Source: Flavobacterium sp. 11 (GTDB lineage Bacteria > Bacteroidota > Bacteroidia > Flavobacteriales > Flavobacteriaceae). From it: a stretch of DNA of 64,000 nucleotides. Below, piece by piece: positions 1 through 10,247 of the stretch (positions within the stretch are counted from its first letter, which is position 1; each line of letters starts with the position of its first letter). The stretch is taken from positions 3,699,920-3,763,919 of the forward strand of contig NZ_PEFE01000001.1 of NCBI RefSeq assembly GCF_002754315.1. Reading direction: 5' to 3'. The notes below the pieces were generated by a model. That model did not search any database. It had not been told where the DNA came from and saw nothing but the letters and a program-made list of their open reading frames with translations. A program made the translations under genes and the position numbers.

Positions 1-99
1 TGATGTGGGAAACAACAACCCCCAATTGCAAACCCGGAATAATATCAAATAAAATTTCAAATTTAAATAACTGGAGAATCTCCTTAAAATCAAAATAAC

Positions 100-609
100 A
101 TGGACAAACAAAGTTTATTTTTTACAAGTATAGTAGGAATTGTTGCAATCGCACTAATGCTGATAGCAATTCAATTTTTAGCAAAAAGATTAAAAATACA
201 AACAAACACAGAACAAAAAATTAATACTTCCTATTCCATTTGGTTTGGATCATTGCTCCTATCTTTTATCCTGTTTTTAAAAGTAGCGTTAGAACTTGTC
301 GAAAATTCAATTGAATTAATAATTGCTGATAAATCAATTAATAACACATTTGTAGCAGTAATGGAGCAAATAGCGATCTTCACTGGTTTTAGCTTCTTAT
401 TTACATTCTTAGCCTATTACATTGTTCATGTTATCATAAAATTTTCAATTGGTAATCGTAATGATAGTATCGAAATTGAAAAAGACAATGTGGGTTATTT
501 TTTAATTAAAGGACTAGTTTTATTAACATTGGTATTTTCATTAATAACCATTTTCGAGCATTTTTTAAGATGGTTTGCCCCTGCTGTTGAAACCCCTTTT
601 TACCATTAA
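100..609 (+). CDS. Uncharacterised four-helix membrane protein
   Basis: I do not recognise this 169-residue protein. It has about four hydrophobic stretches (roughly residues 8-28, 46-66, 88-112 and 133-156) separated by short charged loops, so it should be an integral inner-membrane protein. It has no signal-peptidase site and no catalytic motif that I can see. It is followed after about 40 bases by a lipoprotein gene on the same strand, so the two may be co-transcribed. Calling it a membrane protein is safe; any function would be a guess. Confidence 0.6.
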   Translation: MDKQSLFFTSIVGIVAIALMLIAIQFLAKRLKIQTNTEQKINTSYSIWFGSLLLSFILFLKVALELVENSIELIIADKSINNTFVAVMEQIAIFTGFSFLFTFLAYYIVHVIIKFSIGNRNDSIEIEKDNVGYFLIKGLVLLTLVFSLITIFEHFLRWFAPAVETPFYH

Positions 610-650
610 AACATAAAAAGCAAAAAATATTAATCTTAATTTTAAACATA

Positions 651-1238
651 ATGAAAATAATAATTCTACTTTTAGTTATTTGTTGCTATTCTTGCAAAGA
701 AACCAAATATGAATATGATAACGAAATTGCGGTTGATTCTGCTGCTACAGCTGTGGATCAATTTGTTGCTGATTCAGTCACAATGTCGTCAGAAATAATT
801 GAAGAACCAATTAAAGAATTGACTTTTGAAGAAGTTATACAAACCACATCTATACATGACTTAGAAAATTTTATTGAAAAAAACCCAGATCATGAAAATA
901 TTGAAAAATTAAAAGCAAGAGTAATTGACTTAGAAGTAGATCAAATTTTTAGCGATGAGAATACAGGAAAAATGCCAAATTCTGACAAAGTTGGTGAATC
1001 AAATTCTGGTATTTCTGAAGTATCAATAAAAAATGATACTTCTTGCGAATTGATTGTTAGATATAGCGGAATCGATTCTAGAATGATATCAATTCCACAA
1101 AACCAACTAAGAAGTATCTCAATAAAAAGTGGAGATTATAGGGTCACTGCAACTGCTTGTGGTGAAAGTTATTCATCTACAGAAGACCTAAGTGGTAATT
1201 ATTCCTCAAGCTATTACATTTCAAGAACATTTAGATAA
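651..1238 (+). CDS. Lipoprotein with C-terminal DUF6759-like domain
   Basis: The 195-residue product starts with a short lipoprotein signal. The hydrophobic core is followed by a lipobox ending at Cys15, so it should be lipidated and membrane-anchored facing the periplasm or surface. Residues 20-120 are acidic and low in complexity. Residues about 120-195 form a compact beta-rich domain with Cys at two places (TSCEL and ATACGES), resembling the DUF6759 domain found in Flavobacteriia; that resemblance is from memory. It lies just downstream of a small membrane protein and just upstream of a tiny membrane ORF. The role is unknown. Confidence 0.6.
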   Translation: MKIIILLLVICCYSCKETKYEYDNEIAVDSAATAVDQFVADSVTMSSEIIEEPIKELTFEEVIQTTSIHDLENFIEKNPDHENIEKLKARVIDLEVDQIFSDENTGKMPNSDKVGESNSGISEVSIKNDTSCELIVRYSGIDSRMISIPQNQLRSISIKSGDYRVTATACGESYSSTEDLSGNYSSSYYISRTFR

Positions 1239-1264
1239 TATGACTAACTGGCCACAAAAATGAG

Positions 1265-1414
1265 ATGCTAATCTATATTGCTTTATCCATTTTATTTCAG
1301 CAATTTATCAAAATAGCTTTGGGCAGAACAATTTGGAATATCGTGGATTTAATTGTTGGAATAGGATTACTTATTTCGATAATCAATCATTCTAAAACAA
1401 AATTGAATCGGTAA
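1265..1414 (+). CDS. Possible 49-residue membrane peptide
   Basis: An ATG-initiated ORF starting 26 bases after the lipoprotein gene encodes 49 residues that are mostly hydrophobic (about residues 1-15 and 22-40) with a basic tail ending KTKLNR. It could be a small membrane protein co-transcribed with the two genes before it. It has no recognisable family and is short enough to occur by chance in AT-rich DNA. The rest of the 1239-1588 gap holds nothing else that I can identify. Confidence 0.3.
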   Translation: MLIYIALSILFQQFIKIALGRTIWNIVDLIVGIGLLISIINHSKTKLNR

Positions 1415-1588
1415 TCTACGGCTTTCCTGTAAAGTTATCAAAAACAGGTATAGTAAAATCTCATAAAACATCATTTATTTGTATAAATGAATTAAGAATT
1501 AGTCAACCGGTATCTAATATGTTGTGAAATATGGATAATATTTTTTTTATTATATAGCAAATTCATTATAGTATTCGTCTAATAGAAA

Positions 1589-1619
1589 TTGTGTAAGACT
1601 TTTATTATTCTTAAGTTTG
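1589..1619 (+). promoter_or_regulatory. Bacteroidota-type promoter of the mazG-helicase operon
   Basis: TTG at 1589-1591 is followed after 20 bases by TAAGTTTG at 1612-1619. This matches the -33 TTG and -7 TAnnTTTG pattern of the Bacteroidota housekeeping sigma factor. Transcription would begin near 1625, giving a leader of about 20 bases before the ATG at 1648. Confidence 0.55.
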
Positions 1620-1647
1620 GACATCTAATAAAAACAATTTGAATGTT

Positions 1648-1986
1648 ATGGATAAGTACAAAAAAGTAATAAATGAATTAATTCAATTTAGGAACGAAAG
1701 AGATTGGGAACAATTTCATGATTCAAAAAATTTAGCACTTGCCATTTCACTTGAAGCTTCGGAATTAAATGAACTTTTTTTATGGAAAAAGGATAGTGAA
1801 GTTGAAAATGTAAATCACGAAAAGTTAAAAGAAGAACTTGCTGATGTACTCTCTTTTGCTTTTTTATTAGCAGAAAAGCACGACTTGGATATTTTTGATA
1901 TCATTTCAGAAAAAATTAAAAAAAATGCTCTAAAATATCCAGTTGATAAAGCAAAAGGCACTTCGACAAAATATAATGAACTATGA
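1648..1986 (+). CDS. MazG-like nucleotide pyrophosphohydrolase
   Basis: This 112-residue all-alpha protein matches the MazG/NTP-PPase family. It has an EASELNELFLWKK segment and a downstream EELADVLSFAFLLAEKHDLD segment, which supply the two acidic clusters (ExxE and ExxD) that bind Mg2+. Members hydrolyse NTPs, dNTPs or related nucleotides to the monophosphate and pyrophosphate. I chose the ATG at 1648; the frame could open at a TTG at 1639, but that adds only three residues. The last four bases overlap the next gene as ATGA, so translation is probably coupled to the large nuclease-helicase-protease protein. A promoter is placed just upstream. Its presence in a defence operon suggests control of nucleotide pools or removal of altered nucleotides, which is inference. 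Confidence 0.85.
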   Translation: MDKYKKVINELIQFRNERDWEQFHDSKNLALAISLEASELNELFLWKKDSEVENVNHEKLKEELADVLSFAFLLAEKHDLDIFDIISEKIKKNALKYPVDKAKGTSTKYNEL

Positions 1987-4172
1987 GTCAAAACCCTTTC
2001 TCTATTAAAAAATTTAATTTTGATTTCAACCTCATAAATGATTTTAATAATATACATTATGTCAAAGATTTGTGGCCTGTTGTTTATATTATAAGTGATG
2101 GAAATGTAAATGAAGCTTATGTTGGTGAAACTACAGATGCATATGCTAGAATGAGCAGCCATTTAAAGAATAACATAAAAAATAAACTCTCCGCAGTACA
2201 TTTAATTTCAAGTGAAAAGTTTAATAAATCTGCAACATTAGATATAGAATCTAATCTCATTAAATATATTTCTGGAGATGGACAATATAAATTAATTAAT
2301 GGAAATGTTGGATTAGCGAATCATAATTACTACCAAAAGAAAGAAGTATATTGGGATATTTTCAAATCCATTTGGGATAACTTAAGAGCAGCTGGCATAG
2401 CTAAACACCCTATTAATTATATTGATAATTCTGATTTATTTAAATATTCACCATACAAAACTTTAACCTCAGAACAAAAGAGCGGTCTACTTGTTATTAT
2501 GAAAAACCTTCTGGATAATACGTATAAAAATATTATTATTGAAGGTGGTGCAGGAACTGGAAAAACAATTTTAGCTATTTTCTTATTTAAGTTACTTAAT
2601 ACTACAAATGAGGATTTTAATTTTGAGGAATTCGGAAATGATGAATTTGAATTCATGGAAATTGTCTTTGAATTGAAAAGAAAATTTCCAAACCCCAAAA
2701 TGGCATTAGTTGTTCCAATGTCATCTTTTAGAACTACTTTAAAAAAAGTTTTTAAAAATATTAAAGGATTAAATGCCAATATGGTAATTGGTCCCGCAGA
2801 AATCGTAAAAGATACTTTTGATATTGTTATTGTAGACGAGTCGCACCGATTAAGGAGACGTGTTAATTTGGGTGCTTATTTTAGAGCATTTGATGTTGTT
2901 TGTGAAAAATTAAATTTAAACAAACATACTTGCAGTGAATTAGATTGGATAATGAAACAATCTGAAAGTACAATTTATTTTTATGATGAAAATCAATCAA
3001 TAAAACCATCAGATGTAAAGAAAGAAGATTTCGATAAACTAAAAGTAAATTGTTTAACCAAAACAGAATATTTAAAATCTCAGTTTCGAGCAAGAGGAGG
3101 CAATGATTATGTCAATTATATTGATAATCTTTTAAAATGTAAATTGACTAATTCTGATGTTATTTTTAACTCCAAAGATTATGAACTTATCCTTTTTGAT
3201 TCTATTGAAGACATTGTAAGCGAAATAAAATCTAGAGATATAGAAAACGGCTTGTCTAGAGTAGTAGCGGGATATTCTTGGCCATGGGTGTCTAATAAAA
3301 AAGACGCTAAGCAAGACTATGATATTGAAATCGAAAATACTAGGCTAAAATGGAACAGTACAAATATTGATTGGGTTAATTCTGAAAAATCAAGAGATGA
3401 AGTGGGTTGTATTCATACTACCCAAGGCTATGATTTAAACTATACAGGAATAATTTTTGGAAATGAAATTACTTATGATAAGGCAACAGATCAAATTAAA
3501 ATTCTAAAAGAAAACTATTATGATATAAATGGAAAACAATCTATCGTTGATCCAGAAGAGTTAAAAAATTTCATCTTAAATATTTACAAGACCATAATGC
3601 TTAGAGGCATTAGAGGCACTTACGTATACGTTTGCGATAAAAACCTAAGAGACTATTTTTCTCAATTTATTCCAAAATATAGGACTGAAAAAGAAACAGT
3701 ATTTTTAAAAGATCATGATGTTATTCCTTATGTAAATAGCATTCCCCTATATGACTTAAAGGTTGCTGCAGGAAACTTCAGTGAATTACAAACTGTAAAT
3801 GATTGTCAATGGATTGCATTACCTAACACTTCTAAACCTTCACAAGATTTATTTGCTTGCAAAGTTATTGGTGAATCTATGAATAAAATAATTCCAAACG
3901 GTTCAATTTGTATGTTTAGAAAATATTCAGGTGGATCTAGAGATGGAAAAATAGTATTGGCGGAACATACAAATATACAAGACCTTGATTTTGGTTCTGG
4001 ATATACTGTAAAAGAATATAGAAGTAAAAAAAACATGGAGAATGAAGTATGGACTCATGAGTCAATTATTTTAAAACCTCTTTCAGATAATATAGAATAT
4101 CAAGATATTATACTTGCAGAAGATGAGTTGAGTAATTTGAAAGTAATTGGGGTGTTTGAGTGTGTGCTGTAA
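1983..4172 (+). CDS. GIY-YIG nuclease / DUF2075 (Schlafen-type) helicase / LexA-like autoprotease fusion
   Basis: This 729-residue protein appears to join three enzymes. Residues about 30-110 look like a GIY-YIG endonuclease: VYI at 34-36, YVG at 46-48, Arg56, His60 and a candidate catalytic Glu89. Residues about 160-560 look like a DUF2075/Schlafen group 3 superfamily 1 helicase: Walker A GGAGTGKT at 188-195, Walker B VDESH with Asp285-Glu286, an SQFRARGG segment and an HTTQGYDL motif. Residues about 590-729 look like a LexA/UmuD (S24) autoprotease: an Ala596-Gly597 cleavage-type VAAG site, Ser632 in GESM, and Lys677 in TVKEY. The site-to-Ser distance matches LexA (about 35), while Ser-to-Lys is 45 rather than about 37. 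It is translationally coupled to the mazG-like gene. The parts suggest a damage- or phage-triggered nuclease-helicase that can cut itself; that role is inferred. Confidence 0.8.
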   Translation: MSQNPFSIKKFNFDFNLINDFNNIHYVKDLWPVVYIISDGNVNEAYVGETTDAYARMSSHLKNNIKNKLSAVHLISSEKFNKSATLDIESNLIKYISGDGQYKLINGNVGLANHNYYQKKEVYWDIFKSIWDNLRAAGIAKHPINYIDNSDLFKYSPYKTLTSEQKSGLLVIMKNLLDNTYKNIIIEGGAGTGKTILAIFLFKLLNTTNEDFNFEEFGNDEFEFMEIVFELKRKFPNPKMALVVPMSSFRTTLKKVFKNIKGLNANMVIGPAEIVKDTFDIVIVDESHRLRRRVNLGAYFRAFDVVCEKLNLNKHTCSELDWIMKQSESTIYFYDENQSIKPSDVKKEDFDKLKVNCLTKTEYLKSQFRARGGNDYVNYIDNLLKCKLTNSDVIFNSKDYELILFDSIEDIVSEIKSRDIENGLSRVVAGYSWPWVSNKKDAKQDYDIEIENTRLKWNSTNIDWVNSEKSRDEVGCIHTTQGYDLNYTGIIFGNEITYDKATDQIKILKENYYDINGKQSIVDPEELKNFILNIYKTIMLRGIRGTYVYVCDKNLRDYFSQFIPKYRTEKETVFLKDHDVIPYVNSIPLYDLKVAAGNFSELQTVNDCQWIALPNTSKPSQDLFACKVIGESMNKIIPNGSICMFRKYSGGSRDGKIVLAEHTNIQDLDFGSGYTVKEYRSKKNMENEVWTHESIILKPLSDNIEYQDIILAEDELSNLKVIGVFECVL

Positions 4173-4279
4173 ACCACCAATTATCTTAAAAAAAACTACT
4201 AGATCGATTGTTGCCTTTGTTGATGAATAGTCAGGTAAGTGTGGGAGAGTAATTGAATTTAAAAAATAAAAAATAATAT

Positions 4280-5233
4280 ATGTCAACATTAACAATTAAT
4301 TTAAACGAAGAATACAGAATAAAAATTGAAGAGGGAAAAGATTTTCATAATTCTATTTTTAAAGATGTTTACATCAATGCTGCAGAAAATGTTGTTGAAA
4401 TAATTAATCAATCTAATAGTAAAAACAAATATGACGATTTTAATAATATAATAGCTTTTACTGGAGAAAGAGGTAAAGGAAAAAGTTCATCAATGATTTC
4501 TTTTAGAAATGCATTGATAAATAATAAAGATGAAAATAAACATAAAGTTTTTTTTGACGCGAAAAAACTTGACGATAAATCATTAAAGTCAACCTTTGAA
4601 ATTTTACGAAATAATAAATTTGCTGAAATTGATATTATTGATCCCTCTTTATTCAAGGGAAATGAAAGTTTATTTGAAATTATTTTAGCTAAAATGTTTT
4701 CCAAGTTTCAAGATAAATTAAAAGAAAAGGATTCAGACATTTCAGAAGATGTAAGAAGAAATTTAATTTCTCGTTTTCAAAAAGTATTTGAAAACCTTCA
4801 AATAATAAATTCTGATAGAAAAGAATTATATAAACTTGAAACTATTGAAGCTCTAAGTAAGCTAGCAACGAGTAGTAATTTAAGAGATTGTTTTAAAGAT
4901 TTAGTTACGGAATATTTAAAATCTTTTGAAGATAAAGAATTTTTAGTAATTGCAATTGATGATTTTGATTTGAATATTTCGAAAACATATGAAATGTTAG
5001 AAGATATTCGTCAGTTATTAATTCAAAGTAAAATTATTATTTTAATAGCTTGTAAAGTTGAACAATTGAGAGAATCTGTTTTAAATAATTATTACAAAGA
5101 ATTTGATAATTTAATCAAATACAAATCAAATGAGTTAACAGAAATTGAGTTAATTAATAAAACAGAAAAATATATTGAAAAAATATTGCCATTTGAGAAA
5201 AGACTAGAATTACCTAACTTAAAAATGTTTTAA
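4280..5233 (+). CDS. rdrA: RADAR ATPase RdrA, N-terminal (ATPase) part of a split gene
   Basis: This 317-residue ORF holds the ATPase core of RdrA, the partner of the RdrB adenosine deaminase in RADAR phage defence. It has a P-loop GERGKGKSS at residues 62-70 and a Walker B-type LVIAIDDFD with Asp227-Asp228. A sensor-like ILIACK segment follows. The ORF stops at TAA (5231-5233) right after LPNLKMF, in what should be the middle of RdrA, and the remaining part of the protein lies in the -1 frame starting at 5236. The bases before the stop include a run of five A (5221-5225) where a -1 shift would join both halves as LPNLKNVLNMIL. The call rests on position next to rdrB, size and motifs. The N-terminal half alone probably cannot form the known ring assembly. 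Confidence 0.75.
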   Translation: MSTLTINLNEEYRIKIEEGKDFHNSIFKDVYINAAENVVEIINQSNSKNKYDDFNNIIAFTGERGKGKSSSMISFRNALINNKDENKHKVFFDAKKLDDKSLKSTFEILRNNKFAEIDIIDPSLFKGNESLFEIILAKMFSKFQDKLKEKDSDISEDVRRNLISRFQKVFENLQIINSDRKELYKLETIEALSKLATSSNLRDCFKDLVTEYLKSFEDKEFLVIAIDDFDLNISKTYEMLEDIRQLLIQSKIIILIACKVEQLRESVLNNYYKEFDNLIKYKSNELTEIELINKTEKYIEKILPFEKRLELPNLKMF

Positions 5234-5235
5234 AT

Positions 5236-6709
<1,474 letters not shown>

Positions 6710-6717
<8 letters not shown>

Positions 6718-9322
6718 TCTTCGTAAATCAATACGCTTATTATTTGCTGATTATTGTCCTGATAAAGTATTAAGGGCAAAATACGAAGAAGACTATATTG
6801 GTCAGCAAAGTTTTTTAGAAAATGGACTTCATTCATTTTCTAATTATTCTTTGGATGAAATTCAAAATGTATTTATCAAGTTAGAAACTGATTGGTTTTT
6901 GGTAAATGATAAAGTCAAAAAAAAATCGGTTTTTAATATTCTGACCCATTTTAATTCCAAAGTAGTAGTCGAAGAAAATCTTGAGCCTTTTATAGAATAC
7001 CAACATTTATTAAAATGGCGTGATTTATCCTATTATGTTGGAGAGGATTTATTGACTTGCTCTCATTTTGCCTATACAGATAGTGTTTCACAAAGAGGTA
7101 GAGATTTCTTCTCATGGCGACCAACAGCATTCTCCAACAATAAAAGATTGCGAATTTTATTAAAAAAAGGATTAGCAGAAAATCATTTTCATTTGAAAGG
7201 TTCAGGACCTGTTTTTGATTTGAGTTGGATAAACTTAATGAATAATGTTAATCATTTTGAAAAGGAATTTACTGCTTTAGAAAAAGAAATGACTTTACTT
7301 ACTAAGACTTCCAATTCTTCCAATTCTTCAAAAAAAACATTAAAAGTATTAGTTTACAAAGCTGCATATATTAGATCAAAATTATTCAATCATATTAACA
7401 ATTTAAATCCAATACTAGATATTGATTTAACTCAAGATTCAAATAATATAAATTCAAACGATTTAATAATTAAACTGAATGAATTAAATCAAGAAATAGG
7501 TTTAAATAAAAAAGATTGTGGACACAGGTTCAAGCATTTTAAAAATACAGAAGTAATTGATTATGCTATACCCAAAAACATTCATATTCAAAACTTATCG
7601 CATTCGTATATATTTTATGGTGAACGCAAATTAATGTATGATTGTTTCAAAAAAATATATAATCAAGATAAAGATTTCAAAAAGTTCCATCATCTATTTC
7701 ATACTTATTTATTGATAAAAGCACAATTTAGAGCTGAGTTAATTCAAGTGAATGACAAAATAGGTTTTGGAAATTTTTCAAAATATCAAGACAGAAAGGA
7801 ATTATTTCTTCCAGACCATTCCATTTACCATACTGCATTTGTGAACCTTGCAGTTAACGACACTTTGAATCATAGTAAAATAAGTTCTTTTGAAGTACGT
7901 ATAACACCAAAAGAGGAATATAGTAAATTAAGTGAAAGTATTGCCTCTTATAATAAAACACTAAAAAAAAATGCTATTCAATCAGAAAAGGAATTTAGAC
8001 CCGAATTAGTTACTTCCGAATTGAATCAAAAACCAAAGCATTTTTATACTATACATTATATTAAAAAAGAAGATAAATTAAAAGTTTCAAGTATTTCAAG
8101 TTATGTCACTTGCAGGCATTCTAAATTGAGGAAAGAAATTAAAAACCAATCCATTGCTATAAGTACATTACGAGAAAAAAACATAAAATACTCTGAATCT
8201 ATAAGAGGTATTGATGCAGCTTCAAGTGAATTTGCAGCATCACCTGAAGTATTTGCACAGGGCTTTAGATATTTAAAAAATCACAAATTAAAAGGCACTT
8301 TAAATCATTTAAAACAAGTGGTGAGTGAACATAAAATATATGCAACGTATCACGCTGGAGAAGACTTCTATGATTTAGTTGATGGATTAAGAGCCATTGA
8401 TGAATGTGTTATTTTTCTAAATCTTACGCAGGGTGACCGTATTGGACATGCTTTAGCTTTAGGAATAGATGCAAAAGAGTATTATCAGTTTAAGAAACAT
8501 AAATTAATGCTTCCAAAACAAATCGTTTTAGACAATACGGTTTGGTTACTTGCTAAAATTAGAAAATTTGGAATAGCTATTTGTAGAAATGAAGTGAATA
8601 GATTGGAAAAATTATATGAAAATCTATTTTCAGAATTGTATAAAGATAATTTTGATAAAAAAAATGAATTTAAAAATAAATATTTTCATCAAACAATATA
8701 TCATGACGCTTGGAAATTAAGAGGTGATGATCCATATTTATATATAGACACTTTAGATACAGATGTATATGAAAAAATAAATTTAACCTATTGGGAAAGA
8801 TGTCGCATAAATGAAGAATATCCTAAATCAAAAAATACAAGAAAAAATATTGATGTAAAGTTTTTAAATCAACAATATCATTTTAATCCAAAAATAAAGG
8901 AAGACGGTAAATTGATAAAGCAATTTGAGGTCACACATGATTATATGTTATTAGTTGAGGCTGTCCAAGAAAAAATGATGCATGACATAAAAATTAAAAA
9001 TATTGCAATTGAATGCAATCCAACTTCTAATTATTTGATTGGTACGTTCAAAAGATATGCAAAACATCCAATTAGTAAATTTTTCAATCTTGGATTAGAA
9101 ACGTCTCCCGATTTAATAAAAGATTGTCCCCAACTGTCTGTTTCAATAAATACAGATGACCAAGGGATATTTTCAACTTCATTAGAAAATGAATATGCGC
9201 TAATGGCAATAGCAATGGAGAAAGAGAAAGATGCATTTGGTAATAGAAAATATAATTCAACTATGATTTTTGAGTGGTTGGATAGAATTAGACAAATGGG
9301 ATTAGAACAGAGTTTTATGTAA
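6710..9322 (+). CDS. rdrB: RADAR adenosine deaminase RdrB
   Basis: The 870-residue protein carries the metal and catalytic motifs of the adenosine/AMP deaminase superfamily, in order and well spaced: HFH (His159, His161) in NHFHLKGSG, HAGED (His548, Glu551), GHALALG (His580) and NTDDQG (Asp816-Asp817). The large inserts and the phrase pattern of the last two motifs fit RdrB rather than housekeeping adenosine deaminase, which is about 350 residues. RdrB works with RdrA; published work on RADAR reports deamination of adenosine in RNA and of ATP/dATP to inosine forms during infection, halting phage growth. All expected active-site residues are present, so this subunit looks functional even though rdrA is split. 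It overlaps the upstream ORF by eight bases. Confidence 0.85.
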
Positions 9323-9525
9323 CTCAAAAGAATAACTATGCTAGACTAAAAAGGCTACGAAAAACAAGCGTACATGGGTAAATGACCAAACATAAAGCTA
9401 ATGCAAACTTTACTTTTTCATTAGAAAAGGTTTAAAAAGTTCAGAATTGGATTATTTTATTTGTTACATAAAGATTTTATAAGAAGAAAAATAAAAAAAT
9501 ATATTAATTACAGGGTAGAAATTAA

Positions 9526-10215
9526 ATGGCTAAATTTTTAACAACAAAAGGTACATCCCATCATTTAGAAGATATAATTATTGGGGCAACAAAAGAATTA
9601 TTTTTGGTTTCTCCTTATTTACAAATCTCTAAAACATTTTTAGAAAGATTGAAGGACGCTTCACAAAGGGGCGTAAACATTAAAATTGTTTATGGTAAAA
9701 ATAATTTAAAAGAGGATCAATTAAATAACTTACAAACATTGAAAAACATGCAGTTGTATTTTTTTGAAAATCTGCATGCAAAATGCTATTTTAATGAAAG
9801 TGAAATGGTTATTACCTCAATGAATATGTATGAATTCTCGGAACAAAACAATAGAGAAATGGGTATATTTATTGAAAGAAGAAATGACAAAGAATTGTAT
9901 GAAAGTGCAGTAAAAGAAACCATGTCTATAATTGGCTCAGCTGATGAAATAAAAGCAAAAAAAACTTATGTTAAAGAAGTAAATAATTATTCAAAACCAA
10001 AGTCAAAAGAACAAAATAAACATAAGGGTTATTGTATTCGTTGTGAAGATGAAATAAAGTGCAACCCTGAAAAACCTTATTGTACTGATTGTTTTTCAAA
10101 TTGGAATTTTTGGGAGAACTATGATTACATTGAGAATGTTTGCCACAAGTGTGGTAAAGAAGAGAATACAACGATGTCTAAACCTGAATGCTATAATTGT
10201 TACAGGTATAATTAA
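9526..10215 (+). CDS. Phospholipase D-fold protein with C-terminal Cys clusters
   Basis: The 229-residue protein has one PLD-type HxK motif (His84, Lys86) followed by an ITSMNMYEFSEQNNREMG segment, the pattern of single-motif PLD nucleases that act as dimers. Residues about 160-229 hold several Cys pairs (CIRC, CTDC, CHKC, CYNC), which look like two small zinc ribbons. No signal peptide is visible, so it should act in the cytoplasm, most likely on nucleic acid. It starts about 200 bases after rdrB and ends 33 bases before mcrB, so it may belong with either defence module. A housekeeping lipid role seems unlikely because of the zinc ribbons and the context. Confidence 0.7.
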   Translation: MAKFLTTKGTSHHLEDIIIGATKELFLVSPYLQISKTFLERLKDASQRGVNIKIVYGKNNLKEDQLNNLQTLKNMQLYFFENLHAKCYFNESEMVITSMNMYEFSEQNNREMGIFIERRNDKELYESAVKETMSIIGSADEIKAKKTYVKEVNNYSKPKSKEQNKHKGYCIRCEDEIKCNPEKPYCTDCFSNWNFWENYDYIENVCHKCGKEENTTMSKPECYNCYRYN

Positions 10216-10247
10216 TTTTTCAAGCTTTTAGTAGTAAATAACATCAA

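Noticed and set aside
1639..1647. TTG start for the MazG-like protein
   Set aside because: It adds only three residues, and an ATG follows at 1648 with good distance to the promoter.
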